A stretch of DNA of 64,000 nucleotides from Polaromonas vacuolata (GCF_012584515.1 NZ_CP051461.1:666001-730000); one strand, 5' to 3'. Positions 40,674 through 49,681 are shown, counted from the first letter of the stretch. Made by a program: numbers and translations. The notes: a model not told the origin generated them from the letters alone.

Positions 40674-41282
40674 ATGATGAAAATCGTATTGGCCTCAAAC
40701 AACCAAGGCAAACTGCTAGAACTGCAAGCCCTGTTTGCGCCCCTGGGTGTGCAACTGGTGCGCCAGTCGGAACTGGGAATTCCCGAAGCCGACGAGCCTT
40801 TTCACACTTTTGTTGAAAACGCACTGGCCAAAGCCAGACACGCATCGCGCGTGAGCGGCCTGCCAGCGCTGGCTGATGATGCCGGTTTGTGCGTCGACGC
40901 TTTTGGTGGTTTGCCCGGCGTGCAAACTGCTTTTTATGCAACGCATCATGGTTATGCCAAGGGCGACGATAACAACGTGCTGGCACTGCTAGAGCAGATG
41001 CAAGGCATCGATAACCGCCGTGCTGCGCTGGTTAGCACCTTGGTCGCATTGCGCTCGGCGGATGACCCTGAGCCCTTAATTGCCTGTGGCCGTGTGGTCG
41101 GCGACATCACGCAAAAACCCATAGGCAGCAACGGCTTTGGCTTTGATCCGGTGATGTTTTTGCCTGAATTTGGCAAAACTTTTGCGCAGTTGCCGGTTGA
41201 GATCAAAAACGCTAACAGCCACCGCGGCCGTGCAGCCAAGCAAATGCTGGACTTGATGCGTGAGCAGTGGCGCCTAGCATGA
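40674..41282 (+). CDS. rdgB: XTP/dITP diphosphatase (non-canonical purine NTP pyrophosphatase)
   Basis: RdgB removes ITP, dITP and XTP from the nucleotide pool. The 202-residue protein has the family motifs VLASNNQGKLLELQALF, TFVENALAKARHAS and ALADDAGLCVDAFGGLPGV, and the C-terminal FGFDPVMFLPEFGKTFAQL and SHRGRAAKQML. Its stop overlaps the hemW start (ATGA). Confidence 0.96.
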   Translation: MMKIVLASNNQGKLLELQALFAPLGVQLVRQSELGIPEADEPFHTFVENALAKARHASRVSGLPALADDAGLCVDAFGGLPGVQTAFYATHHGYAKGDDNNVLALLEQMQGIDNRRAALVSTLVALRSADDPEPLIACGRVVGDITQKPIGSNGFGFDPVMFLPEFGKTFAQLPVEIKNANSHRGRAAKQMLDLMREQWRLA

Positions 41283-42502
41283 TCCCGATAATTGTTGCGC
41301 CCAACACACCGCCTGTGGTGCTGCGCGATTTGCAGCACTACATGCGAGACGGCACACTGCAACTGGGCAGTCTGCCCACGCTCTCGCTCTACGTGCATCT
41401 GCCTTGGTGCATTAAGAAATGTCCTTACTGCGATTTCAACTCCCACGAGTTGGTCGGTGAAATGCAGGAGCAGCCTTACATCGATGCCTTGATAGCTGAC
41501 TTGGAGTCCTCGCTGCCGCTGATTTGGGGCCGCAGCGTGCACAGCATTTTTATTGGTGGCGGCACGCCCAGCTTATTCTCGCCAGAGGCAATAGACCGGC
41601 TGCTAGGCCAGTTGCGCGCAAGACTAAAACTCACACCCGATTGTGAAATCACACTTGAAGCCAACCCCGGCACGTTCGAGAAAGACCGCTTCAAGGCTTT
41701 TAGAGCCGCCGGCGTAACGCGCCTGTCCATCGGTGTGCAAAGCTTTGATGACGACCACCTAAAAGCTTTAGGTCGTATTCACGATAGAGCCCAAGCCATA
41801 GCCGCTGTCGAAGAAGCCGCACAGGCTTTTGATACCTACAACCTTGACATCATGTACGCCCTGCCGGGCCAGACCATGCAAGGTGTAGTGCGCGACATGA
41901 CGCAGGCCTTGGCGTTTAATCCGCCACACATCTCGATTTACCACCTCACCATAGAGCCCAACACATATTTCGCTAAGTACCCGCCGGTCATTCCAGAAGA
42001 AGACTTGGCCTACGACATGCTGGACAAAATCACTGAGATGACGGCCGCTGCGGGGCTGGCCCGTTATGAGATTTCGGCCTATGCACGCGATAAGCACGAG
42101 TGTTTTCACAACCTCAATTATTGGCAATTTGGCGACTATCTAGGCATAGGTGCGGGTGCGCACAGCAAGCTCAGTTTCGCCCACCGTGTGGTGCGCCAAG
42201 TGCGCTTTCGTGAACCCAAGCTGTACATGGAAAAAGCCCGGGCTGGCACGGCTGTCTCGCAGGAAAACGAAGTGGCACGTTCAGAGTTGCCATTTGAATT
42301 CATGCTCAATGCGCTGCGTTTGCGCAGCGGTTTTAAGCTGCGTGACTTTTGCGAAAAAACCGGACTCCCCGTCAGCGCTATTGAATCTGCGCTAGTGCAG
42401 GCTGAGAAAAAAGGTTTGATAGAAAGAGACTTGGTTCAGGTCAAACCATCAGAGCGTGGATTTGATTTTCTAAACGATTTACAGGCGCTTTTCTTGCCAT
42501 AA
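41279..42502 (+). CDS. hemW: Heme chaperone HemW (radical SAM, HemN-like)
   Basis: The ATG at 41279 overlaps the rdgB stop and gives 407 residues. The radical SAM cluster motif is CIKKCPYCDFNSH (C-x3-C-x2-C). Other blocks are FIGGGTPSLFSPEAIDRLL, TLEANPGTFEKDRF and RLSIGVQSFDDDHLKALGR. The C-terminal HemN domain is present. HemW binds heme and delivers it to respiratory enzymes; it is not an oxygen-independent coproporphyrinogen oxidase, although often labelled so. Confidence 0.93.
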   Translation: MIPIIVAPNTPPVVLRDLQHYMRDGTLQLGSLPTLSLYVHLPWCIKKCPYCDFNSHELVGEMQEQPYIDALIADLESSLPLIWGRSVHSIFIGGGTPSLFSPEAIDRLLGQLRARLKLTPDCEITLEANPGTFEKDRFKAFRAAGVTRLSIGVQSFDDDHLKALGRIHDRAQAIAAVEEAAQAFDTYNLDIMYALPGQTMQGVVRDMTQALAFNPPHISIYHLTIEPNTYFAKYPPVIPEEDLAYDMLDKITEMTAAAGLARYEISAYARDKHECFHNLNYWQFGDYLGIGAGAHSKLSFAHRVVRQVRFREPKLYMEKARAGTAVSQENEVARSELPFEFMLNALRLRSGFKLRDFCEKTGLPVSAIESALVQAEKKGLIERDLVQVKPSERGFDFLNDLQALFLP

Positions 42503-42527
42503 GGCAGTTGGCGAAAAACGAAATTTT

Positions 42528-42755
42528 ATGCAGACTCCCGACCTTATTCTGATTGTAATTAGCGCTGCTCTAGGCTTAGCAATGAACCGAATTTTCATGC
42601 ATTTCCGCAAGAAAAAGCGCGCTAAAGAAATGGCTGCTTTGCAGGCTATTCAAGCGCAATTTTTAAAGGATATGCCGCCCGAGCCTGAGTCCAATAATAA
42701 AAGTAAACGTAAACGCCAACAGCTAGCGCAGCAGCTGAAAAATAAATCCGTATAA
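42528..42755 (+). CDS. Small predicted membrane protein, unknown
   Basis: The 75-residue protein has one hydrophobic segment at about residues 5-24 (LILIVISAALGLAMNRIFM), followed by a very basic stretch (HFRKKKRAKEM) and a Lys/Gln-rich tail. That fits a single-pass protein with its C-terminus in the cytoplasm. The ATG is 25 nt after hemW on the same strand, so it may be cotranscribed. I do not recognise a family. Its stop codon lies inside the first copy of a 15-bp tandem repeat. Confidence 0.6.
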   Translation: MQTPDLILIVISAALGLAMNRIFMHFRKKKRAKEMAALQAIQAQFLKDMPPEPESNNKSKRKRQQLAQQLKNKSV

Positions 42756-42800
42756 CCAGCTGCCGTATAACCAGCTGCCGTATAACCAGCTGCCGTATAA
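42750..42800. repeat. Tandem repeat, 3.4 x 15 bp
   Basis: Three perfect copies of GTATAACCAGCTGCC (42750-42764, 42765-42779, 42780-42794) and a partial fourth. The first copy supplies the stop codon of the small membrane protein gene. Each unit contains CAGCTG. Confidence 0.97.
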
Positions 42801-43004
42801 ATAGCTGATTATTGGTTCTTGATCTGTCAAAAATTAATGGGAATGTTGAGCTTTAGCATCACTCGTCACGGCAACCAAATTTCACCGACATTAAGAAACG
42901 CTTGATAGCTGTGTGGACGACAACGTTAAGCTGAATATTTTTTACGCCAGTATTTTTTTAATTAGATTTAAACCATCCACTGCTCGAAAGAGATAGGCTT
43001 ATTT

Positions 43005-45347
43005 CTAGTCATAGTTGGCGTACAAACGCAGCGCATTGACGCCCTCGTGGTAGCTGTACTCCATACGGTCACTGGCAAGGCGGATTATTTTCAAACCAAA
43101 ACCGCTTTCGGGGAAATGGGTGAAATCGGTTTCAGGTGAATCACTAGGCGGCTCAAAGCGCTCGCCCAGATATTTAAAATCAAGTACCAAACCCTTGGCG
43201 CTTTGCTCAGCCATGATTTCTATCGGCGCGCCCAACACCAATCCGCTGGCGTGACGAATGACGTTGGTGACTACTTCAACTGCGGCGACAGTGAGTAAGT
43301 CAGCTTTTTTCTGGATTAAACGGGTGCAGTTTTCGGTCATGAAGTTGCGTAACTGGCGCAGAGAGCTCAGTGAGACGTTTAGCTCTAATCGAGTGACTTC
43401 GCGCCGGGTGTCGCAGCGCATCAGCATGACCATAGTCAGGTCATCCGTCATATTGAGTTGGTGCAGCGATAGTTCTTGCCTGAGTGCGTGCAAAGCCATG
43501 CTTGGCGTTGCGTGCTGACTCATTTTTTTTACTGCTTCAAGGTTGATGCGTTCTCGCCCTAGCCGTTGACCGTTTCCCATTAATGCGTCGGGCGCGCCGT
43601 CAGAGCATAGAAAAACGGCGTCTCCTGGATTGAGTGGACAGTCGTTTTGAGCATATTGTCCGTTTATAGAAAGACCGACGGGTGGATGCTGGTTGCTTAG
43701 CAAGCGCTTGTTTCCAAACCGATCTACGATGAGAGTTTCCTCATGTCCGCAACCGACCCAAGTCAGGCGGTTAGCCTTAAAGTCAATGCGCAGATAAACC
43801 AAAGTGACAAAGGCTTCTAGCGACTGCAAATGTTGCGTCATGGCGCTATTGACGGCGGACACAATTTCCATAGGTTCAGGCAGATCGTCAATCCCCACGC
43901 GCGCTAAAAGTATGTCAGCCAGTGAACGGCTAAATTGCAGTTTAGTGGCCGCACCAATCAGTGCCGCCGGCACACCCTTGCCCATCACGTCTCCCACAAT
44001 CACATCGACGGTATTTTTGCCGACCCGAAAGAGGTCAAAAAAGTCTCCATCTATGCCGCGTGAAGCTTGGTTAAAAGATGACATCCACAAGCCTGCATGT
44101 TGGCGCGATGGTGGAGCCAGTAACAAAGTTTGTTGAATCCGGTTGGCGGTTTCAAACTCCAGGTCTTGCGCTCTAGCTAATGCCAGTTCGCTCTTGCGTT
44201 GCTGTGTGATGTCTATGATGGAGCCCACCGCGCGCAGCGCACGACCATCAGCGTCGCGAACCACAACCTTGCCTTTGCAGAGTATCCATTTCCAACTGCC
44301 GTCCCCAGCCTTCATACGGCATTTTATTTCCAGACTGGTGCCGGGGTTACGCAAGAACGCCATAAGCTGTGAGCGGCTTTCCACGGCGTCCTGCGGGTAA
44401 ATTATTTTCTTCCATTGCAAAGAGGGCACTATAAAAGCGTCGGACGCATAACTCAAAAGCCTGAAGTAGCCGGGGCTGCAATAGCATGTGTTGTTACTAA
44501 TATTCCAGTCCCACAGACCATCGCTACTGGCTTCCATAGCAATACGAAAACGCTCCTCACTTCGCGCCAAAATATCTTGCATCGCACGCTGATCGGTGAT
44601 GTCTTGCATGACTGCGTTGCATTCGCTGCCATCTAACGAGAGTGTGCCTTCTATGAGAAGATTTCTTCCTTGGGTCTCCCCGTTAGCGAGTCTTATCTCG
44701 CAGCTGAACTTTTGATCTTTGGCGAAGTGCGTTCGCAAATGGGATAAAAAGTTGTCCCTGTCGGTTGGCAAAAGTAAGGTGTCAAAGTGCTTACCCGCTA
44801 AAAGGCCGCGCTCCTGGGCCAACATTTTTGCGCCGACTAAATTGATTTTGAGAATTACGCCGTCCCGGTCAATACTGATAAAGCCGACCGGTGAAAAATC
44901 GTAGAAATTACTGTAAAGTAAGGCTTGTGCTTTGATCTGGGCTTGCGAGTTGCGTAAGTTCTCCACATGCAGGGCCAGCACGTTCTCCATGTGCCTAGTA
45001 CTTTCTGTCACGTCGGCAATGGTGGTGAGAAACTTATCCTCGCCAAGCCGATGCAGGTTAAGCGACATGACGCGTGGTGCGGTTTGCCAAGGCACTTCAA
45101 ATTGCAGTCCATCGCAGACTACGTCATTGCTGCTGTGCGCAATGTAGCCGGCCAATTCTGGCAGCCAAGGTTTGAGCACTTCAAATAAATTATCTAAACG
45201 GCCGTTTCGTGTCAGTGGCATCAACATCTGCGCGGCGACTGGCGTCATCAATTCAATCGCACCGAGATGGTCGCAAACGATGAGTCGCAGTTGAGATTGG
45301 TAGATGTACTCCAGCAAAGAGCTCTCGCTCAAATATTGCGTGTTCAT
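43005..45347 (-). CDS. Multi-PAS SpoIIE/PP2C phosphatase with C-terminal HATPase domain
   Basis: The 780-residue cytoplasmic protein has, in order: a divergent PAS-like region (about 12-115), a second PAS (145-255), and a third PAS with PAC (262-385, EERFRIAMEASSDGLWDWN). The SpoIIE-type PP2C phosphatase comes next (about 415-640): D433/D435 in GIDGDFFD, GDVMGKG at 452-458, SDG at 582-584 and TDDLTMV at 634-640. Last is an RsbW-like HATPase (about 655-780) with the N-box EVVTNVIRHA and a GFGLKIIR motif. Such proteins control partner-switching modules by dephosphorylating an anti-sigma antagonist and binding or phosphorylating it. No STAS gene is adjacent. The PYP-like gene lies 7 nt upstream, so the two are probably cotranscribed. 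Confidence 0.9.
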   Translation of the reverse strand: MNTQYLSESSLLEYIYQSQLRLIVCDHLGAIELMTPVAAQMLMPLTRNGRLDNLFEVLKPWLPELAGYIAHSSNDVVCDGLQFEVPWQTAPRVMSLNLHRLGEDKFLTTIADVTESTRHMENVLALHVENLRNSQAQIKAQALLYSNFYDFSPVGFISIDRDGVILKINLVGAKMLAQERGLLAGKHFDTLLLPTDRDNFLSHLRTHFAKDQKFSCEIRLANGETQGRNLLIEGTLSLDGSECNAVMQDITDQRAMQDILARSEERFRIAMEASSDGLWDWNISNNTCYCSPGYFRLLSYASDAFIVPSLQWKKIIYPQDAVESRSQLMAFLRNPGTSLEIKCRMKAGDGSWKWILCKGKVVVRDADGRALRAVGSIIDITQQRKSELALARAQDLEFETANRIQQTLLLAPPSRQHAGLWMSSFNQASRGIDGDFFDLFRVGKNTVDVIVGDVMGKGVPAALIGAATKLQFSRSLADILLARVGIDDLPEPMEIVSAVNSAMTQHLQSLEAFVTLVYLRIDFKANRLTWVGCGHEETLIVDRFGNKRLLSNQHPPVGLSINGQYAQNDCPLNPGDAVFLCSDGAPDALMGNGQRLGRERINLEAVKKMSQHATPSMALHALRQELSLHQLNMTDDLTMVMLMRCDTRREVTRLELNVSLSSLRQLRNFMTENCTRLIQKKADLLTVAAVEVVTNVIRHASGLVLGAPIEIMAEQSAKGLVLDFKYLGERFEPPSDSPETDFTHFPESGFGLKIIRLASDRMEYSYHEGVNALRLYANYD

Positions 45348-45354
45348 TACTGTT

Positions 45355-45756
45355 TCAGGAAATGCGGTGCAGCACGAGAAAGCCGGAGCGACTAGCGTGT
45401 GGACTCCACAATATACGCAGCAAAACCGGCGTTGGCCGCATGCGCCAAGTCAGCACATAGTCAATTGCCGCGTCTAGCGGCGTATTGGTCGCGATGGCGT
45501 CTTCAAAACGCTGCGCAACCATGAAGTTGTTCATGCATTGCGCGAGTTGGGTAAAGACATGTCGGCCGATGACTCTTTCTGCATTCAACCCGGTGTTGAG
45601 TGCTTCGCAGCGGTTGTAGCGCTGTACTAAAAACTGTTCACTGAACTGAATCACGCCAAACGGCAGGGCATCGAGTTCAGCGTCAGTCATAGCCTCCAGC
45701 ACGCCGAGCAAACCACCAACGGTCTCGTTCTTCGCAGTCGTGATTGTTGCCAGCAT
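45355..45756 (-). CDS. pyp: Photoactive yellow protein (PYP)-like blue-light receptor
   Basis: With the ATG at 45756 (GGA 7 nt upstream) the protein has 133 residues; ATGs at 45768 and 45795 and a TTG at 45837 are alternatives. Against my recollection of Halorhodospira halophila PYP (125 residues), residues 28-74 align without gaps at a constant offset of +5. The chromophore-pocket residues are kept: Y47 (Y42), E51 (E46), T55 (T50) and C74 (C69, which carries p-coumarate as a thioester). R52 is replaced by L57. After one inserted residue, M106 matches M100 in the WRMRPTPV block (YQMTPTKV in PYP). The LDALPFGVIQ and VIGRHVF blocks also match. No tyrosine ammonia-lyase or coumaroyl-CoA ligase gene is in the window. 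It heads a two-gene operon with the SpoIIE-type phosphatase. Confidence 0.78.
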   Translation of the reverse strand: MLATITTAKNETVGGLLGVLEAMTDAELDALPFGVIQFSEQFLVQRYNRCEALNTGLNAERVIGRHVFTQLAQCMNNFMVAQRFEDAIATNTPLDAAIDYVLTWRMRPTPVLLRILWSPHASRSGFLVLHRIS

Positions 45757-45837
45757 CGTGAAGTCCATAAATGTCGCTTTAGTGTTGGCTTGCATTGCCC
45801 ATGTAAACAGTCGGTAGGCACTTTTGCATAAGCTCAA

Positions 45838-46395
45838 TAAGCCAAAATCTGTGCCAGACCTTAAATGAATTTAGTTCATTACAACTGCAAGCGCTGAAAA
45901 TATATGACGTAGTTGTAAATTGAAAGCGCTGGCATGGCTTTGACAATTGAGCAGCACTAATGGGTGAAAAAAATCAAAAAAAATCCAGTTAGGTCAGCGC
46001 AACTGCAGCGACGCTTAAGTCCCTAAACTTTCGCACTCCGCTGCATAGGCTTTCGCGCTTAGCTTCGCTGCGGTCCACAAACTTTTTAGCCGTAGCAGCG
46101 ACTTCAATTTGGGTCTGCATATTGCACGACATGAGCGCTTGTTAGAGTTCAGGTCGATTAGGAAATCCACTCACTTCAATCGCCGGCCGGCTGTTGGATA
46201 AGCAGTTGTCAGTAGACATATTTTTTTAAATTTTTAGCCTAATTGGTACCCACTTGCAGAGCAACTTTAACGCCGCATAACTCTTTTTTCGTTTTAGGTT
46301 TTACTGGGTTATCTTTGGTGACTCATGATGAGTGCGCCTGCGCTGGCATTAGGCACTACACCAGTAGTCGCCCAAGGTTTACCTGAACTAAGCGT
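45838..46395. other. Long intergenic region, no confident gene
   Basis: This 558-nt region separates the PYP operon from the LysR gene. The reverse strand holds a 47-codon reading frame (46132 to 45989; MSCNMQTQIEVAATAKKFVD at its start) preceded in the same direction by a 25-codon one (46219 to 46142). Neither matches a family that I know; they could be remains of a decayed gene. It should also contain the promoter of the PYP operon, which I could not place. Confidence 0.4.
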
Positions 46396-47301
46396 TCACA
46401 AACCAATTTTTTTCGAGGTCTCTCGAATCAATACCAAAGTCGCTTGCTGAGTGAGCGTAGTGGGACGCAAGGCACTGGTCACCAATGCAGATTTAATTTT
46501 CAACACGGGGTCTTTGATAGCACGCACACAAAAAGCCGAGGGTTTGACCGAGTTGGCCACGGCATTGCGCGATAACACTGCGCAGCCTGCGCCATCGGCT
46601 ACCAAGTCGAGAATCGCTGCGACTCCGTCTATCTCAAGGGCGATGTTTAGACGACCGCCTGCGTTAACAATCTCAGACTCCACATGCATGCGGATGGCGT
46701 TGGGGCGACTCGGAATGACTAGCGGCAGTTGCGCCGCGGCCAGCAAGCTAATGGGGCCTGGCGGCGGATCTTCTTCAAGCCCCGGTGGGCGGGCTTGCAC
46801 CAGCACCAAGTCTTCTTCGGTAAAAGGCTCGATTTCTAAGTCACTGTTGGGTTGGGCGTTGTACAAGATGGCTATATCAAGCCGGCCATTGATTAAGGAG
46901 TCTTGTATGCCTGCGGTCAGCCCTTCGCTGATGGAAATCGTTGCATCCGGCATTTGCGCCCGAAAAGCGCGTGTCAGTGGCACGGTTAACACGCGTGCCA
47001 AGCTAGTCGGTATGCCAACGGCGACGCGGCCGGCCAAGGAGCCGCGCACCCGCCCCAATTCCTCGCGCGCCCTGGCCATTTGATGCAAAATGCCGCGCCC
47101 GTGCGCCAGCAGCAGTTTGCCGGCTTCTGTTGGTAGCGCGCCGCGGCCGTTGCGGGTTAACAGCGTCAGGCTTAACTCAACTTCTAACAGGCGAACTTGG
47201 CGGCTCAGTGCGGGTTGCGCAATGTCCAAAGCGATAGAGGCGCGGGTAAAACTGCCGAGTTCGGCAACGCGCACAAAGTATTCAAGTTGTTTAAGGTCCA
47301 T
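46396..47301 (-). CDS. LysR-type regulator of the protocatechuate cluster
   Basis: The 301-residue protein has the LysR helix-turn-helix (MDLKQLEYFVRVAELGSFTR, then IAQPALSRQVRLLE; about 1-60) and a C-terminal inducer-binding domain. It diverges from pmdU with a 20-bp inverted repeat between the genes, so it very likely controls the pmd operon, like the LysR regulators next to other protocatechuate 4,5-cleavage clusters. The effector is probably protocatechuate or a pathway intermediate; this is inference. Confidence 0.88.
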   Translation of the reverse strand: MDLKQLEYFVRVAELGSFTRASIALDIAQPALSRQVRLLEVELSLTLLTRNGRGALPTEAGKLLLAHGRGILHQMARAREELGRVRGSLAGRVAVGIPTSLARVLTVPLTRAFRAQMPDATISISEGLTAGIQDSLINGRLDIAILYNAQPNSDLEIEPFTEEDLVLVQARPPGLEEDPPPGPISLLAAAQLPLVIPSRPNAIRMHVESEIVNAGGRLNIALEIDGVAAILDLVADGAGCAVLSRNAVANSVKPSAFCVRAIKDPVLKIKSALVTSALRPTTLTQQATLVLIRETSKKIGL

Positions 47302-47346
47302 GACTCATTTGGCTAATAGCTGTTTGCGTATTATGCCGATTTGAGA

Positions 47347-47366
47347 TAACTGATAGACGTCAGTTA
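47347..47366. promoter_or_regulatory. Candidate LysR operator upstream of pmdU
   Basis: TAACTGA (47347-47353) and TCAGTTA (47360-47366) form a perfect 7-bp inverted repeat with a 6-nt spacer, between the divergent LysR and pmdU genes. Its place about 40 nt before pmdU suits a regulatory site. Confidence 0.6.
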
Positions 47367-47405
47367 GCCTATTTAAACCAACACTAGATAGCCAGAATGG
47401 GGACT

Positions 47406-48533
47406 ATGCAAATTGCCATCCCTTCCCTGTTTATGCGTGGCGGTAGCTCGCGCGGCTGTTTCTTTTTGGCCTCGGATTTGCCGTCAGACCGCGCCGCACG
47501 CGACCGTGTGCTGCTGACTGTCATGGGCTCGCCCGATAAGCGCCAGATTGATGGCATGGGTGGTGCACATCCGCTCACTAGCAAGGTTGGCATTGTCAGT
47601 CTGAGTCAAACGCCGGGTGTGGCTTTAGATTTTTTATTCGCCCAATTGCAACCGAATAACGACAACGTAGACACGACACCGAATTGCGGCAATATGCTGG
47701 CTGCCGTCGTGCCTTTCGCTTTGGAACGCGGTTTGATTCAAGCCCAAGGTGACAGCACAACCGTGCGTGTGCTCACCCTCAACACAGACATGCAGTGCGA
47801 TGTGACGGTTCAGACCCCAATGACCGCACACGGCCGTCAGGTCGAGTACGAGGGGGTCGCCAAAATCGACGGCGTGCCCGGCAGCGCCGCACCGATTACG
47901 ATTAATTTTCTCGATACCGCTGGCTCGGTCTGCACTGGTTTACTGCCGACTGGTCAAGTTTTAGAGCGCGTCTTTGTGTCGGGCGAAGGTTTTGCCACAT
48001 TTATTTTGCCTGTGACCTGCATTGACAACGGTATGCCGCTGGTGTTGTTTAAAGCGACTGACGTGGGGCGCACCGGCTATGAAACGGTGGCGGAGTTAAA
48101 TGCCGATACTGAGCTGAGAACACGCGTCGAGGCAATGCGGCTTCAAACCGGCCACCTCATGGGCTTGGGCGATGTGACGGCTAAAAACTATCCCAAGATG
48201 ACCATGATTGCGCCCCCTCGGGACGGCGGTAGTTTGTGCACGCGAAGCTTTATTCCCCATGTTTGCCATGATGCAATTGGCGTGCTGGCCGCTGTGACTG
48301 TGGCCACGGCCTGCGTGCTCAAAGGCACGGTGTGTGAGGGCGTTGCGGTGATGCCAGACGGTTTAAGCCAGGTGGTGTCGGTTGAACACCCGACCGGAGA
48401 ATTCAGTGTCGAGCTTGGCCTAGACCCCGAAGACCCGCAAAAAGTCATTCGCGCCGCATTGCTGCGTACCGCGCGTTTGTTGATGCGTGGTGAGGTGATG
48501 GTGGCTAGTGCAGTAGTGCAGCCAAAAGCCTAG
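47406..48533 (+). CDS. pmdU: 4-oxalomesaconate tautomerase (PrpF family)
   Basis: This enzyme interconverts keto and enol forms of 4-oxalomesaconate so that the hydratase can act. The 375-residue protein starts MQIAIPSLFMRGGSSRGCFF (an ATG at 47397 adds three residues) and contains the PrpF-family blocks TPNCGNMLAAVVPFA and GSAAPITINFLDTAGS. It corresponds to LigU/GalD and to the first gene of the Comamonas pmdUKEFDABC operon. Here pmdE follows 76 nt later, and the transporter gene pmdK is absent. Confidence 0.88.
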   Translation: MQIAIPSLFMRGGSSRGCFFLASDLPSDRAARDRVLLTVMGSPDKRQIDGMGGAHPLTSKVGIVSLSQTPGVALDFLFAQLQPNNDNVDTTPNCGNMLAAVVPFALERGLIQAQGDSTTVRVLTLNTDMQCDVTVQTPMTAHGRQVEYEGVAKIDGVPGSAAPITINFLDTAGSVCTGLLPTGQVLERVFVSGEGFATFILPVTCIDNGMPLVLFKATDVGRTGYETVAELNADTELRTRVEAMRLQTGHLMGLGDVTAKNYPKMTMIAPPRDGGSLCTRSFIPHVCHDAIGVLAAVTVATACVLKGTVCEGVAVMPDGLSQVVSVEHPTGEFSVELGLDPEDPQKVIRAALLRTARLLMRGEVMVASAVVQPKA

Positions 48534-48609
48534 ACCAATCGTTTAAAGCTTTACTTTAACAATCGGCATATGCCCGATTAAATTTATACAACGGATAGCG
48601 GAGACCACT

Positions 48610-49665
48610 ATGAGCCAAGCCAAGCCTCTCATCATCGATTGCCACGGGCACTACACCACAGCGCCCAAGTCGCTGGAGAACTGGCGCAATCAGCAAATTG
48701 CCGGCATTAAAGACCCAAGCATGAAGCCCAAAGTGTCCGACTTAAAAATCAGCGACGACGAACTCATAGAAACCATAGAACAAAACCAGTTGCGCTTGAT
48801 GAAAGAGCGCGGCAGCGACTTGACTATTTTTTCGCCCCGCGCCAGTTTCATGGCCCATCATATTGGCGACTTCAATGTCTCTAGCACCTGGGCGGCGATT
48901 TGCAACGAACTCTGCTACCGCGTGAGCCAGCTGTTCCCAGACCACTTTATTCCCGCTGCCATGTTGCCGCAAAGCCCCGGCGTGGACCCGGCTAGCTGCA
49001 TTCCAGAACTAGAAAAATGTGTGAAGCAATACGGCAACGTTGGTATTAATCTCAACCCAGACCCAAGCGGCGGTCACTGGACTTCACCACCCCTGAGTGA
49101 CAAGTCTTGGTATCCGATTTACGAGAAGATGGTGGAGTTTGATATCCCCGCCATGATCCATGTCAGCACCAGCTGCAACAGCTGCTTTCACACCACAGGC
49201 GCGCATTACCTCAATGCCGACACCACGGCGTTTATGCAGTGTTTAACCAGTGACTTATTCAAAGAATTTCCAACGCTCAAGTTTTTGATTCCCCACGGCG
49301 GCGGCGCAGTGCCCTACCACTGGGGACGTTTTAGGGGCTTGGCACAAGAGCTGAAAAAGCCCTTGCTGGAAGAGCATTTACTGAAAAATATTTTCTTTGA
49401 TACCTGTGTCTACCATCAGCCGGGTATTGATTTGCTCAACACCGTCATCCCGGTCAAAAACGTTTTATTCGCCAGTGAAATGATAGGCGCGGTGCGCGGT
49501 ATTGATCCGCAAACCGGCCACTATTTTGATGACACCAAGCGCTATATAGAAGCCTCAAAAATTCTCAGCGCAGACGACCGTTACCAAATCTACGAAGGCA
49601 ATGCGCGCCACGTTTTCCCGCGCTTGGACGCTGTGCTCAAGGCCAAAGAAGCCAACACAATTTAA
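48610..49665 (+). CDS. pmdE: 4-oxalomesaconate hydratase
   Basis: The 351-residue amidohydrolase-family protein hydrates 4-oxalomesaconate to 4-carboxy-4-hydroxy-2-oxoadipate. The N-terminal metal motif is DCHGHYTT with H12 and H14. Other blocks are [21 protein letters not shown], split by conserved residues, and [15 protein letters not shown]. It matches LigJ/PmdE in length and motifs. A GGAGA ribosome site precedes the ATG, and pmdF starts 16 nt after its stop. Confidence 0.92.
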   Translation: MSQAKPLIIDCHGHYTTAPKSLENWRNQQIAGIKDPSMKPKVSDLKISDDELIETIEQNQLRLMKERGSDLTIFSPRASFMAHHIGDFNVSSTWAAICNELCYRVSQLFPDHFIPAAMLPQSPGVDPASCIPELEKCVKQYGNVGINLNPDPSGGHWTSPPLSDKSWYPIYEKMVEFDIPAMIHVSTSCNSCFHTTGAHYLNADTTAFMQCLTSDLFKEFPTLKFLIPHGGGAVPYHWGRFRGLAQELKKPLLEEHLLKNIFFDTCVYHQPGIDLLNTVIPVKNVLFASEMIGAVRGIDPQTGHYFDDTKRYIEASKILSADDRYQIYEGNARHVFPRLDAVLKAKEANTI

Positions 49666-49681
49666 ATCGGAAAAAATCACC

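Noticed and set aside
46325..46395. Short forward frame starting MMSAPALALGTT, possible signal peptide
   Set aside because: It runs into the LysR gene on the other strand, and stops soon after; no mature domain follows.
46451..47083. 210-codon frame antisense to the LysR gene
   Set aside because: Low-complexity Ser/Arg/Pro-rich product and complete overlap with a clear LysR gene.
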